64,000 nucleotides of DNA, taken from the NCBI GenBank assembly GCA_041874755.1, contig CP102611.1, forward strand, positions 1,116,001 through 1,180,000. The letters run 5' to 3'. Source of the DNA: Chitinibacter sp. SCUT-21. Its GTDB lineage: Bacteria; Pseudomonadota; Gammaproteobacteria; Burkholderiales; Chitinibacteraceae. The translations under genes and the position numbers were made by a program. Under the pieces are notes generated by a model, which worked only from the letters and a program-made list of their open reading frames with translations, was not told the origin of the DNA and did not search any database. Positions 42,331 through 51,630 of the stretch are shown here, piece by piece; position 1 is the first letter of the stretch; each line of letters begins with the position of its first letter.

Positions 42331-43218
42331 ATGCCTTGGCAAGAACTCCGCCTTACCACCGACTCGGCCCACGCCGAAGCTTACTCTGACGCTTTATTTG
42401 ATTTAGGCGCACTTTCGGTCTCGATTGAAGATGCTGCAGCCGGCACCAGCGAAGAAAAGCCTATTTTTGGTGAACCAGGCGAGCCGGTTGATCAACTATG
42501 GGACACCAGTATCGTGCTGGCACTATTTGAAGCCGATGCTGAAGTTGAGCTGATTGTAGCCGCAGCAGCCAATCAATTGGCGCAAGCTGCGCCCAAATTT
42601 GAAGTCGTTGTCGTCGAAGAGCAAGACTGGGTGCGTCTAACGCAGTCGCAATTTGATCCGATTCCAATTTCACCGCGCCTGTGGATTACGCCAACTTGGC
42701 ATGAATGTCCTGATCCTGCCGCCGTTAATATCCAGCTCGACCCAGGTTTGGCGTTCGGCACTGGCAGCCACCCAACCACGCGCCTTTGCCTGCAATGGCT
42801 CGATGCCAATATTCAAGGTGGTGAAACCGTCTTGGATTACGGCTGTGGTAGCGGCATTTTGGCGATTGCGGCGATGAAACTGGGCGCAGGCCCAACGGAC
42901 GGGATTGATATTGACGCACAAGCCATGATCGCATCCGAACAAAATGCGGCGCAAAACGGCGTAACGGGCCGCTTCTTCTTACCCGACGCTGCGCCATCGC
43001 AAACTTACGATGTCGTCGTTGCCAATATTCTAACCAATCCATTGAAAGCCTTGGCACCGCTACTGGCGGGCCGATGCCGCAGTGGCGGTCGCATTGTGCT
43101 GTCGGGCATTTTGTCGGAGCAAGCTCACGAAATCGTCGCAATTTACGGCGAATGGTTTGATTTTGTTGCGCCAAACGAACACGAAGGCTGGGTGTGTTTA
43201 GCTGGTGTACGTAAATAA
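42331..43218 (+). CDS. prmA: Ribosomal protein L11 methyltransferase PrmA
   Basis: SAM-dependent trimethylation of ribosomal protein L11 (295 aa). N-terminal substrate-binding part (MPWQELRLTTDSAHAEAYSD), then LDPGLAFGTGSHPTTRLCLQ and the SAM-binding VLDYGCGSGILAIAAMKLGA, with VVANILTNPL as the post-motif. The start has AGGAAGC upstream. Followed 27 bp later by the DUF3426 gene. Confidence 0.95.
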   Translation: MPWQELRLTTDSAHAEAYSDALFDLGALSVSIEDAAAGTSEEKPIFGEPGEPVDQLWDTSIVLALFEADAEVELIVAAAANQLAQAAPKFEVVVVEEQDWVRLTQSQFDPIPISPRLWITPTWHECPDPAAVNIQLDPGLAFGTGSHPTTRLCLQWLDANIQGGETVLDYGCGSGILAIAAMKLGAGPTDGIDIDAQAMIASEQNAAQNGVTGRFFLPDAAPSQTYDVVVANILTNPLKALAPLLAGRCRSGGRIVLSGILSEQAHEIVAIYGEWFDFVAPNEHEGWVCLAGVRK

Positions 43219-43245
43219 GTCGTCAATTTCGGTTAAAATCGCTTC

Positions 43246-44358
43246 ATGAACCAAATCACGCGCTGTCCAAATTGCAGCACCTCATTTCGCGTTACCGATG
43301 ATCAACTCGCAGCCCACCAAGGTAAGGTGCGCTGCGGGCGCTGCTCTTTTATTTTTAATGCGCGTGATTTTCTACAGCGTGTCGAAGCGGAGCAAAGCAA
43401 TACATCCAAAGGTATTACTCCGCAAACAAAGACAGAAAAGACTCCGCAGGCAATACCCCAAGCAAGCACTATAACTATCCAGAAGCAGGAAGTTGAAGCA
43501 GTCATTGACGCAGCCAGCAAAGTCGTTGAGCAGACAGCTTTAAATACCGCGACCCCAACGCCCGCACCGCCGCCTATTGAACCCGCATTTCCCGTATTTG
43601 AAGAAACGGCCAAACCCAAAGCGGCAGAGCCTGCCAAGGATGAAAAAGAGCTTAAACGTGCCTTAGCGCGGTTAATTAAGCAAACGCGCAAAGAAAAAAC
43701 CCAAAAAACCCGCAAGCCATCGCGCCATACGATTGCTGCCCCCGAAGTATTAGATATAGATACCCAGGAGCAGATTCAATCCGCGCTGGATGCGGTGCCT
43801 GATACTACATTCGAAAGCAACGCCGAATACCGGCCCATTCTTGACGATACCGACGACTTGTTTTTGCCACCCAAGCGCAGCGCTTGGTATTGGCTGTGGT
43901 CAGTTGCAAGCCTAGTATTAACGTTAACCCTGCTGGCTCAGTTGGCGTACAACTTTAGATTGGAACTAAGTCAGGAATTTCCGGCCTTGCGCCCAAAATG
44001 GGAAGCGCTATGCACTAAACTGCAGTGCGACATGCCGCTACCACGCGAGTCTGAACTACTGCGTTCGGAATGGTCGGAGTTGACTTACATCCCCGACCAC
44101 CCCACCTTGATTCAAGTTAAAGCGACCCTACGTAACTTGGCGCCGTTTGATCAAGCCTTACCCAAGCTAGAACTCACTCTCACCGACGAAAACGAGCGCG
44201 TGCTGGCGAAAAAAGTTTTCTTACCGAAAGAATATCTCGCGCAAGACGCTACAACTCAAAGCTCACTGCGCGCCAATGACGAACTGCATGCATTTTTGCA
44301 ACTCGACTTAGGGCCGCTCAACTCAACGGGCTACTCCTTATACTGGTATTACGACTAA
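43246..44358 (+). CDS. Zinc-ribbon (MJ0042) / DUF3426 membrane protein
   Basis: A 370-aa protein. The N-terminal zinc ribbon has CPNCSTSFRVTDDQL and VRCGRCSFIFNA (two CxxC pairs), a long low-complexity Thr/Pro/Lys linker follows (~45-190), then one membrane helix (~212-235, WLWSVASLVLTLTLLAQLAY) and a C-terminal DUF3426 domain. In many betaproteobacteria it follows prmA. Function unknown. The linker includes a 49-bp unit (43410-43458), read through in frame and using a rare ATA codon. The topology suggests a cytoplasmic finger and a periplasmic C-domain. Confidence 0.85.
   Translation: MNQITRCPNCSTSFRVTDDQLAAHQGKVRCGRCSFIFNARDFLQRVEAEQSNTSKGITPQTKTEKTPQAIPQASTITIQKQEVEAVIDAASKVVEQTALNTATPTPAPPPIEPAFPVFEETAKPKAAEPAKDEKELKRALARLIKQTRKEKTQKTRKPSRHTIAAPEVLDIDTQEQIQSALDAVPDTTFESNAEYRPILDDTDDLFLPPKRSAWYWLWSVASLVLTLTLLAQLAYNFRLELSQEFPALRPKWEALCTKLQCDMPLPRESELLRSEWSELTYIPDHPTLIQVKATLRNLAPFDQALPKLELTLTDENERVLAKKVFLPKEYLAQDATTQSSLRANDELHAFLQLDLGPLNSTGYSLYWYYD
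43410..43458. repeat. 49-bp AGGTAT...ATACCC unit inside the DUF3426 gene, copy 8
   Basis: Exactly 49 bp with right end GGCAATACCC, lying in the low-complexity linker of the coding sequence. Encodes GITPQTKTEKTPQAIP. Confidence 0.5.
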
Positions 44359-44446
44359 ATTTTTCTGTTTAAATCCACGTCATCTTGACTGGCTTGTATT
44401 TCCCTCGACAACAGCCATACTGAAGGATATTTTCAGGGGAAATCAT

Positions 44447-44974
44447 ATGTCTACAGTCATGCTAAATGGCGCTCCAGTGAGTATTGGCGGGCGTTTTCCA
44501 CGCGTAGGCGAGACCGCCCATAGTTTCATGCTGGTCGATCTCAACCTGCAAGACGTGGCTTTATCCAAATTTTGGGGGCAGCGTAAACTAATCGCCGTGG
44601 TCCCCAGTCTGGATGCCGCAGTTGGTTTGGCGATTGCGCGTAAATTGGAAAAATTAGCGTATGAGCTACACAACACGGCGATTATGACTGTCTCGGTGGA
44701 TACGCCCTACGCGCTGTCACGGATTAATGATGCCGAAGGGTTCCGAAAGATCATGCTGATGTCGACGTTACGCGGACGAGATTTTCATAAAGATTATGGC
44801 GTCATGATTACCGACGTTCCGCTCTCGGGCCTGATGACCACCGCGCTGTTCGTACTCGATGTCAACGATACCGTTCTGTATGCTGAACTCGTCTCTGAAC
44901 TGATGAATGAGCCCAACTACACTACTGCAATGGAAATACTCAATCCGCAGTTAGCAGAAAATAAAGAAGAATAA
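44447..44974 (+). CDS. Cysteine-free Tpx-like paralogue (thiol peroxidase fold)
   Basis: A 175-aa protein that aligns along its length with the true Tpx encoded next door (shared MSTV-L-G, FP-VG, RGRDF, YG and NEPNY segments). The peroxidatic Cys60 of Tpx is Gly60 here, the resolving Cys94 is Asn94, the catalytic Thr57 is Ala57, and the whole protein has no cysteine. It cannot act as a thiol peroxidase by the known mechanism. A strong ribosome site (AGGGGA) and its own terminator (44991-45018) suggest it is expressed. It may bind or regulate Tpx or a peroxide-related partner; function unknown. Confidence 0.88.
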   Translation: MSTVMLNGAPVSIGGRFPRVGETAHSFMLVDLNLQDVALSKFWGQRKLIAVVPSLDAAVGLAIARKLEKLAYELHNTAIMTVSVDTPYALSRINDAEGFRKIMLMSTLRGRDFHKDYGVMITDVPLSGLMTTALFVLDVNDTVLYAELVSELMNEPNYTTAMEILNPQLAENKEE

Positions 44975-44990
44975 ACACCTGCCACCAATA

Positions 44991-45018
44991 AAAAAAGCCG
45001 CTTCTGCGGCTTTTTTTT
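44991..45018. terminator. Rho-independent terminator after the Tpx-like gene
   Basis: AAAAAGCCGC-TTCT-GCGGC followed by T8. The stem is perfect, 16 bp after the stop. Confidence 0.9.
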
Positions 45019-45102
45019 ATTGCGATTGTCCCCATCTAATGGATGTAGTTAAAAATATCCATCCCTACTGACCACGAACAACTTTGATTTGGAGATTACC
45101 CA

Positions 45103-45603
45103 ATGTCTACCGTAACCCTAGGCGGCAATGCCGTCAACGTCAATGGCAACTTCCCAAGCATCGGCAACAGTGCACCCGCTTTTTCTTTGGTGGCAAAAGA
45201 TCTGTCTGATGTCACTTTGGCCAGCTTAGCAGGCAAACGCAAAGTACTGAATATTTTCCCAAGTATCGATACCCCAACGTGCGCGACTTCAGTTCGCCGT
45301 TTTAACGAAGCAGCCAGCCAACTCGAAAACACGGTTGTATTGTGCATTTCAGCTGATCTACCTTTTGCACAAAACCGTTTCTGCGGTGCAGAAGGCTTGG
45401 AAAATGTAATTAATCTATCAACCATGCGTGGTCGCGACTTCTTAAATGCCTACGGTGTTGAAATCGCAAGCGGCCCACTGGTTGGCGTGGCTGCACGCGC
45501 TGTTGTCGTGCTCGATGCGAATGACAAAGTACTGCATAGCGAATTAGTCGCTGAAATCAAAAACGAACCAAATTACGACGCAGCGCTCGCTGCACTGGCG
45601 TAA
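45103..45603 (+). CDS. tpx: Thiol peroxidase Tpx
   Basis: Thioredoxin-dependent lipid-hydroperoxide peroxidase (166 aa), atypical 2-Cys peroxiredoxin. The active site [16 protein letters not shown] gives peroxidatic Cys60 with Thr57; resolving Cys94 lies in NRFCGAEG. The ribosome site TTGGAG lies upstream of the ATG. Preceded by its cysteine-free paralogue and a terminator, so it is separately transcribed. A short hairpin AACCGC/GCGGTT follows the stop (45610-45628). Confidence 0.95.
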   Translation: MSTVTLGGNAVNVNGNFPSIGNSAPAFSLVAKDLSDVTLASLAGKRKVLNIFPSIDTPTCATSVRRFNEAASQLENTVVLCISADLPFAQNRFCGAEGLENVINLSTMRGRDFLNAYGVEIASGPLVGVAARAVVVLDANDKVLHSELVAEIKNEPNYDAALAALA

Positions 45604-45705
45604 GGTACTAAACCGCATTTAACGCGGTTGGGCAAATACCGTAAAATAGCTTTTTGCGGATTTGCCCTTTTCCGCAGTATTTTTAATGAACTGCGGTTGC
45701 TCCTC

Positions 45706-46485
45706 ATGACAGACTGGCCTAGCGCTTTTTTCGAACAACACCCCGCCTTTTCGCCTATTCGCCGCTTTCTGGCCTTATTTACCGCGCCACCAGATCATAC
45801 TGACTGGCAGTCTTTGCCTGTTGTTGCCCATAGTCGCAGCGGCGCACCGATTCGATTTGTGCATAGCGACAGCATTACTGAATATTACGAACTCGCAATT
45901 TATCAACATGGCCAAGTAGCCACCCGTCTCAATTGGCATGACACCTTCAATGCCATGATTTGGCATGCGTTTCCACTGAGCAAATCGGCGCTCAACGCCA
46001 TGCACCAGCGGATTATCTGCGCCAACCCTGATTCTAAAATTCGTGGTGCGGCGCGCGATGCGGCAACCTTATTTGATGAATGCGGCCTTATTTTGCCCTA
46101 TTCCGATCCACAATTACTGCAGATGCTTGAACAGCACCAGTGGCATGAGCTGTTCGTGACAAACAAAGGGCAATGGGGAAAACAAATCGGAGCGATCACA
46201 TTTGGCCACGCCAATTTTGAAAATTTGCTCAATCCATTTCTTGGTTTAACCGGTAAATGTTGGCCGATCGCAGTGGAGCGCGATTTCTTTGCGCTGGATA
46301 TCGCAGCGCAATGCGCGCAACTGGACGAAAATCTTGCCCACTTGATCGATGCCGATTGGCTACAAAAGCCCCGCCAATTGCCAGCACTCCCCTATTTAGG
46401 CGTGCCTGACTGGCACCCAGAGCAAGACCTGCATTTTTATGAGAACACCGCCTACTTTCGGCCTAAGCGTCAAAAGCTCGGCTAA
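45706..46485 (+). CDS. DUF3025 domain protein
   Basis: A 259-aa soluble protein with the DUF3025 pattern YELAIYQHGQVATRLNWHDT...FNAMIWHAFP...LNAMHQ and a C-terminal LPYLGVPDWHPEQDLHFY. Known only as a domain of unknown function in proteobacteria. The ATG at 45706 (MTDWPSAFF) is preferred; a TTG further upstream would add 26 residues that do not fit the family. No strong ribosome site is visible. Convergent with the DUF748 gene; a perfect 20-bp palindrome lies between. Confidence 0.75.
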   Translation: MTDWPSAFFEQHPAFSPIRRFLALFTAPPDHTDWQSLPVVAHSRSGAPIRFVHSDSITEYYELAIYQHGQVATRLNWHDTFNAMIWHAFPLSKSALNAMHQRIICANPDSKIRGAARDAATLFDECGLILPYSDPQLLQMLEQHQWHELFVTNKGQWGKQIGAITFGHANFENLLNPFLGLTGKCWPIAVERDFFALDIAAQCAQLDENLAHLIDADWLQKPRQLPALPYLGVPDWHPEQDLHFYENTAYFRPKRQKLG

Positions 46486-46495
46486 TACATGCACC

Positions 46496-46544
46496 ATGTA
46501 TTGCCATCTAGCCCAATAAATAATTGGGCTAGATGGCAATACTA
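46496..46544. repeat. 49-bp ATGTAT...ATACTA unit with perfect 20-bp palindrome, copy 9
   Basis: Positions 46498-46517 and 46523-46542 are exact inverted copies with loop AAATA. The last three bases (CTA) are the stop codon TAG of the minus-strand DUF748 gene. No T-tract, so not a standard terminator, though an extremely stable hairpin. Confidence 0.75.
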
Positions 46545-49500
46545 CTGCAATTTAAACTGTACCCGCGAGCTAGGGCCTTGGTCTTTTTCGGTTTGCGCCG
46601 GTACTGGATTAAGCTGTGGCTGTGTAATAAACAAACGCTCTGCGGCAATTCCTGCCTCTTTCAAGCCTTCATTAACTCGCTGGGCTCGGCGGTTTGCTAG
46701 CTCTTGCAGCGCGGCCTCATCAATCACCGTATTTTTCAAAATCAACGCTTTCATTTCATCGCTTGGCAATTTTTTATTCAAGCCCAACATATTTGTGGGT
46801 TTCTCAAATTTACTTTTCTTATATACCGCCTCAATTAACTCTGCCTCTTCTGTCTCGGAAACAAGCAGATCGCGCTCAGTTTCAATCGACTCTGTCGACT
46901 CCCCGAGCTTGGCGGCCTTTGCGCTGCGCATCTTTTGCCGCAATTGACGCTCTTTTAACCCTTGTTCATCAATCGCTAAATCGGCCCAGCCCGCAATTTC
47001 CATCGTCAACGCGGGCCTATCGTTCAGCATCTCGGCCAAACGCGCAATCGAGGTTTGGGCGCCTTCATTAAGTCGCGCAGAGCCAGGCTCGAACGTGATG
47101 TACGAAAGACTCGGTCCTCCCGAAAATGCCCCCGCAATTAAGTCAAACGGGGCCGTAATTGCTTTTTCCAGTACATTTCCAATCACTTGCCAGATCACTG
47201 AGCCCACCTTGAAATCAGGGTCATCCAAAGAGCCCTCAATTGGCAAATTCAACTTGATCTGACCATGGCGATTGGTCAGTAAAGACAAGGCAAACTTCAC
47301 CGGCAATTTGGTCGCATCTGGGCTATTACTGGCTTGATCTGACAACGTTAATTGGTCGAGGAAAATATTGTTCGTGGCACTCAATTTGCGATTTTCTACC
47401 AAATAAGCAACATCCATTGATAGCTTGCCTTTGGTGATGCCATAGCCCGCATATTTCTCCGCATAGGTTGATGCGGCGGTTAATTCATACCCTTTAACTC
47501 CGCCCTTGATTTCAATGAATACATCTTTGGCCAGCGGGTTTAATGTTCCTTGAATCTGCACAGGGGCAATTTTGTCAACACTACCTTTTAAATCGAGCTT
47601 GGCCCGCGTGTCGTTTTGACTCGATAAACCACTAATTTCTCCTCCCATCGCCGTTAAATTGGCAGTGTAATTGGGTTGAATCAGTAAATCGCTGTAACGG
47701 ATATTGCCTTGGCTCAGTGTAATTTTGCCAATCCGAATAGGCACAGGTTCAGCTTTGCTGGGCACGGAGGCGGGCTGTTCGGCATTTTTTTTGGCCAACG
47801 TAGATTCGCGTGTTACCGATGTTGCGCCCTCCTCGCCAACCATGATGTCTTGGACATTCATCCGCCCATTCGGCGACAAGATAAGCCGTGAATAAAAGTT
47901 ATCCAGCTTAATTTCCTGAATATCTACTTTTACCGGATCAAACTGCGTGTTAACACCATTGAGCGCTAAACTTTTCCATTTCAAAAAATCTTCGCCGGTG
48001 GATTTATCCAGAGCATAAAATAGTTTGACGCCAAGATCGCCGGCAAAAGCACCTGTGAACTTAGGTGCAGTACTCAGATTGAGCCTGCCTTTTGCATCTA
48101 CATAGCCGCTGGCCAAAGAAATATTCAAATAACGACCAAAATAAGGCTGCACATACGCCGCATCCAGATTACGGGCATCAATTTGCCATTGCGCCGAAAA
48201 GGGTTGCGCCACAAAGGGGCCCTGAACTTTCATCGAGGCATTGCGTCCAGCCTTAGCACTCAATGCCAATTGCGACTGTACCTTGGCTTGCGAATCTATA
48301 TTTTTAACATTCAGGGTAATATTTTTGAATAAAACCGGCGTCGGCTTAGCCAGCTTGCGATCTTGAATCCGCACGGAAAAATCATCAATTTGCGTATCGG
48401 CCAATTTAACGCGCCATGCGGGTGATTTGGCTGCCTTGCTTGGATTGGCGCTGGCAGGAGATGCGGGTATCAATTGCTGCAAATTCACCTGCTGATCTGG
48501 TAACAACGCGACATCGATAAACCCTTGCTGGCTCGCAATTTGCTGAATTTCTAGCGTCTGGCTTTGACTATCCAGCGTCATTCCTTTAATGCCAAATTCA
48601 TTAATTTTAATCGCGGGTTTTTCTTGGCGTGGCAAAGCCAAGGCCAATTGCTGCAAGCTGATTTGATCGGCTTGCAGTTTGTAGACTAGGGGCTCGGCTT
48701 GAAACTCAAAACCAATTGTTGCACCCAATAAAGCACGTAAATCACCATTTAAGTACGGCGCGTAGTATGAGTGAAAATCATGAAGCTGCAGTGCTGTAAG
48801 TTGGCTATTTCCTGCGATTTTTAGGGGTAAGGTACTCGCTTGCAGATTGACAGTCAGCGCAGCCCCTTGCTCATTTTTGACAGATAGCTCAATCGGAAAA
48901 GCCTTATCTGTCGCACTCGACCAATTACGCCCCACCACGCTGAGATCTGTCCAGGTTTGATTCACGGCAGGTTTAACAAATTGATCGTGCCAAGTTAGCT
49001 GGCTATTTTTTAACGCAAATTGCCCAACACTAAACACAGTCTGTCGAGTTGATTTGGCGCGTTCACGACTTACCGCACTTGCGACTTTTTTCTGTATTTT
49101 GGTCGTTTGCGCTGCTTGCATCGCAAGCCAATTGACTTGGCCTTGCGCATCTCGCTCCGCGATCAACTTCAGACCATCGACATCCACCCGCTGAAAATGA
49201 AAATCGCCCAGCAAAGGCTTAAAGTCGTTCAGCGCCAGCGAAAGCTGACCGATGCTCAGGGCATCTTTGTGATTCAATTGTAATTGCAAATCGTTCAGTC
49301 GAGCTTGGCCATTGAGTAGTAAAGTGGCTCGATCTTTTTCTTGGCGAAAAACGATATCTAGCTCTGTACTTAACTTACCCGCCAACAAGTTCATTGCACT
49401 TGGCAGTGGGGTATACCCAAGATAATCAGTCAGTTCAAGCGCAGTAGAGCTAAACCTGAGCGAGGTATCATGAGTATCTTTAAAAAGTTTACTTTGGCCC

Positions 49501-50096
49501 TGCAATGAAAAAGGCTTGCCATTGATCCGCCCTGATAGCGCGGGTGTGATGTATTCATCAATGCGCTGCGGCATATTCGACAGAAAGGGAATAGCCAACT
49601 CCAGCTGATCCAACTGAATTTTGACCCCGCGCTGCCGATCATCTAACCGAAAATCGCCTTGAATAATTCGAATATTATTCAAGGAAAACTTCATTGGCTC
49701 CGCGTCTTCCTCCGTAGCCGAATCACTTTGCAATAAATCGGTAAAGTTGAAAGTGCTTTCATTGAGGCGAACTAGGTTGATTTTGGGCTCACGTAGCGTA
49801 ATTTCTCGTAACACGGGCCCGCCCCGTATGACGGACATGAATTCGGCATCCACATCGACCGACTTCGCTGCAATAAACTCACCAAAACGATCTTTGACGT
49901 GCAAATCCTCTACGCCAACACGAAAGAGGAAAGGATTCAGTGAGATCTTGCCCAGGTGCACTTCACGCTGTAGTGCTTGGCTGGCTTTCCGTTCTAAATA
50001 CGGTTTCAATAATGGCGGAACGGCTAATGCGCACAGTAGACCTAAAATGATGAAGGCGCCGCTGAGATACGCAAGACGAAGAGACAGCTTTTTCAT
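46542..50096 (-). CDS. DUF748 / AsmA-like protein with OmpA-like C-terminal domain
   Basis: A 1184-aa envelope protein. N-terminal membrane anchor (LAYLSGAFIILGLLCALAVPPLL), then a very long beta-rich DUF748/AsmA-type region (for example LNPFLFRVGVEDLHV, LNLSTAPKFTGAFAG, GSLDDPDFKVGSVIW) of the class thought to bridge the periplasm in lipid transfer. From ~1025 an OmpA-like segment follows (ITFEPGSARLNEGAQTSIARL, MEIAGWAD) with an extended helical insertion, ending RRAQRVNEGLKEAGI. Role in phospholipid transport or envelope integrity is inference. Monocistronic. Its stop codon is the last triplet of a 49-bp repeat unit. Confidence 0.85.
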   Translation of the reverse strand: MKKLSLRLAYLSGAFIILGLLCALAVPPLLKPYLERKASQALQREVHLGKISLNPFLFRVGVEDLHVKDRFGEFIAAKSVDVDAEFMSVIRGGPVLREITLREPKINLVRLNESTFNFTDLLQSDSATEEDAEPMKFSLNNIRIIQGDFRLDDRQRGVKIQLDQLELAIPFLSNMPQRIDEYITPALSGRINGKPFSLQGQSKLFKDTHDTSLRFSSTALELTDYLGYTPLPSAMNLLAGKLSTELDIVFRQEKDRATLLLNGQARLNDLQLQLNHKDALSIGQLSLALNDFKPLLGDFHFQRVDVDGLKLIAERDAQGQVNWLAMQAAQTTKIQKKVASAVSRERAKSTRQTVFSVGQFALKNSQLTWHDQFVKPAVNQTWTDLSVVGRNWSSATDKAFPIELSVKNEQGAALTVNLQASTLPLKIAGNSQLTALQLHDFHSYYAPYLNGDLRALLGATIGFEFQAEPLVYKLQADQISLQQLALALPRQEKPAIKINEFGIKGMTLDSQSQTLEIQQIASQQGFIDVALLPDQQVNLQQLIPASPASANPSKAAKSPAWRVKLADTQIDDFSVRIQDRKLAKPTPVLFKNITLNVKNIDSQAKVQSQLALSAKAGRNASMKVQGPFVAQPFSAQWQIDARNLDAAYVQPYFGRYLNISLASGYVDAKGRLNLSTAPKFTGAFAGDLGVKLFYALDKSTGEDFLKWKSLALNGVNTQFDPVKVDIQEIKLDNFYSRLILSPNGRMNVQDIMVGEEGATSVTRESTLAKKNAEQPASVPSKAEPVPIRIGKITLSQGNIRYSDLLIQPNYTANLTAMGGEISGLSSQNDTRAKLDLKGSVDKIAPVQIQGTLNPLAKDVFIEIKGGVKGYELTAASTYAEKYAGYGITKGKLSMDVAYLVENRKLSATNNIFLDQLTLSDQASNSPDATKLPVKFALSLLTNRHGQIKLNLPIEGSLDDPDFKVGSVIWQVIGNVLEKAITAPFDLIAGAFSGGPSLSYITFEPGSARLNEGAQTSIARLAEMLNDRPALTMEIAGWADLAIDEQGLKERQLRQKMRSAKAAKLGESTESIETERDLLVSETEEAELIEAVYKKSKFEKPTNMLGLNKKLPSDEMKALILKNTVIDEAALQELANRRAQRVNEGLKEAGIAAERLFITQPQLNPVPAQTEKDQGPSSRVQFKLQ

Positions 50097-50304
50097 TAGC
50101 CCACCACAAACCCAAAAAGGTACAAGAAAGGTGATGATAAGTTTTCACCGACTTGCTATTGTAATTGAAATCACAATTCTCGTAATAACTACTCTTCTAT
50201 CTGGAATTGGTGAAAAACAACAGGACTTGCAAGAAAGTTCGCAGTAAAATCACCTTATACTGATATTCACCAAAAAGACAACTTTAGGATTTAAGGCCGC
50301 CGTA

Positions 50305-51516
50305 GTGTTCTCGTTTTTCCGCAAAAAAGGTCCCGATGGACAAGAAGTGTTAACGCAAACAGCCCCCGTCACACAGATGGGTGTTGCGGCTAACACACGT
50401 CCAGCAGCCACCGCTCCCGCTGCGAGTGCAGAAAAAGTCGAAGAAAAAAAATCATCGCTAGATGGTCATTACGATTTATCGACGCTGTCGATTGAAGTCT
50501 CCAGTAGCAGCGATTCACTCAGTGCCGCTGAAGAACAAGCGGCAGTGATGCACGCCAACGGTCAATTGGCGATGGCTACCAAGACTCTTTTGATGGACAA
50601 ACCGAATTTTGCCGGCAAACATCGGCATGAATCTTGGCTAATGCTCTTTGAGTTACTGCAACAAAACAATCAACGCGAAGCATTCGATGCACTCGGTTTA
50701 GATTATGTGGTTGAGTTCGAAAAAACGCCGCCGACATGGCAAGAACAACAACATGCCGCGCAAAATAAAACAGCACCCAGCGCTTATTTCGCACTCAATG
50801 GCAAACTCAGCCATGAAACAATCGATAAACCAATCCAATCGTTTTATCAGTTGCAACAAAAAAACGATCAAATGCGTGTTGATTTAAGTAAAGTCACTGA
50901 AATCGACACCATCGCAGCCGCCGAACTGCTCGCGGCGTTTCAAAACAGCCACAAAAAGCCCAATAGTTTGCAATTAATTGGTAGCACGAGTGTGCTTGAG
51001 ATATTGCGACGCCATATCGAAGTAGGCCGTCGTCATCCAGCTGAAGCGCCATTTTGGTTACTCTTAATCGAGTTGCACCAAATTTTGGGGCTGCAAGATG
51101 AATTTGAAAATCTTGCCGTCGATTACGCCATCACCTTTGAAGTCTCTCCCCCATCATGGGACCCGCGCCAAGCCCCCAAATCAGCCGAGCAAATCGCGAA
51201 AGCAGAAGAGCAGGCACAAGCGGAGCTTCAGGCGGCTGAGATGGAGAAAAATACGCTAATTGGCAGTATTACCACCGATAAACCGGCACAACTTGAACAA
51301 TTGTGTAAATTGGTCGAGAAAAGTATGACGCCCGTCATTGATCTAAGTCGGATCCAGCGCATCGACTTTGACTCAGCAGGCCAAATTTTGAATTTGGCAA
51401 TGACATGGTTACAGCAAGGGCGCCAAGTGCGCTTTATCAATGTGAATCCCCTTGTCTATACCCTGCTGCGTGTAATGAGTATTCATGAAATGATCAGTGT
51501 AGAAATGCGCAAGTAA
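50305..51516 (+). CDS. Double STAS-domain protein
   Basis: A 403-aa cytoplasmic protein. It starts MFSFFRKKGPDGQ, followed by an Ala/Pro/Ser-rich stretch. Two similar halves then each combine a helical TPR-like piece (ESWLMLFELLQQNNQREAFDALGLDYVVEFEKTPPTW and FWLLLIELHQILGLQDEFENLAVDYAITFEVSPPSW) with a STAS domain (~170-250 and ~325-400, the second containing VIDLSRIQRIDFDSAGQIL). STAS domains act as anti-sigma antagonist or MlaB-type modules; no partner kinase is adjacent. The repeat structure suggests internal duplication. GTG start with AAGG ten bases upstream. Confidence 0.8.
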   Translation: MFSFFRKKGPDGQEVLTQTAPVTQMGVAANTRPAATAPAASAEKVEEKKSSLDGHYDLSTLSIEVSSSSDSLSAAEEQAAVMHANGQLAMATKTLLMDKPNFAGKHRHESWLMLFELLQQNNQREAFDALGLDYVVEFEKTPPTWQEQQHAAQNKTAPSAYFALNGKLSHETIDKPIQSFYQLQQKNDQMRVDLSKVTEIDTIAAAELLAAFQNSHKKPNSLQLIGSTSVLEILRRHIEVGRRHPAEAPFWLLLIELHQILGLQDEFENLAVDYAITFEVSPPSWDPRQAPKSAEQIAKAEEQAQAELQAAEMEKNTLIGSITTDKPAQLEQLCKLVEKSMTPVIDLSRIQRIDFDSAGQILNLAMTWLQQGRQVRFINVNPLVYTLLRVMSIHEMISVEMRK

Positions 51517-51630
51517 ATTCCCCCACGCTTTGTCTCTGTGCTTTTTTGCACTTCATCAGCGCTGCTAACTTGTTTTTCGCCACTTGCGCCGCCATTTCAT
51601 CCGTATTACTGATTTTTGTTGGAGTGGATT

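Noticed and set aside
45603-45641. AGGTAC...AATACCG around a hairpin after tpx
   Set aside because: Only about 38 bp long, not 49, and better explained as a hairpin following the tpx stop.
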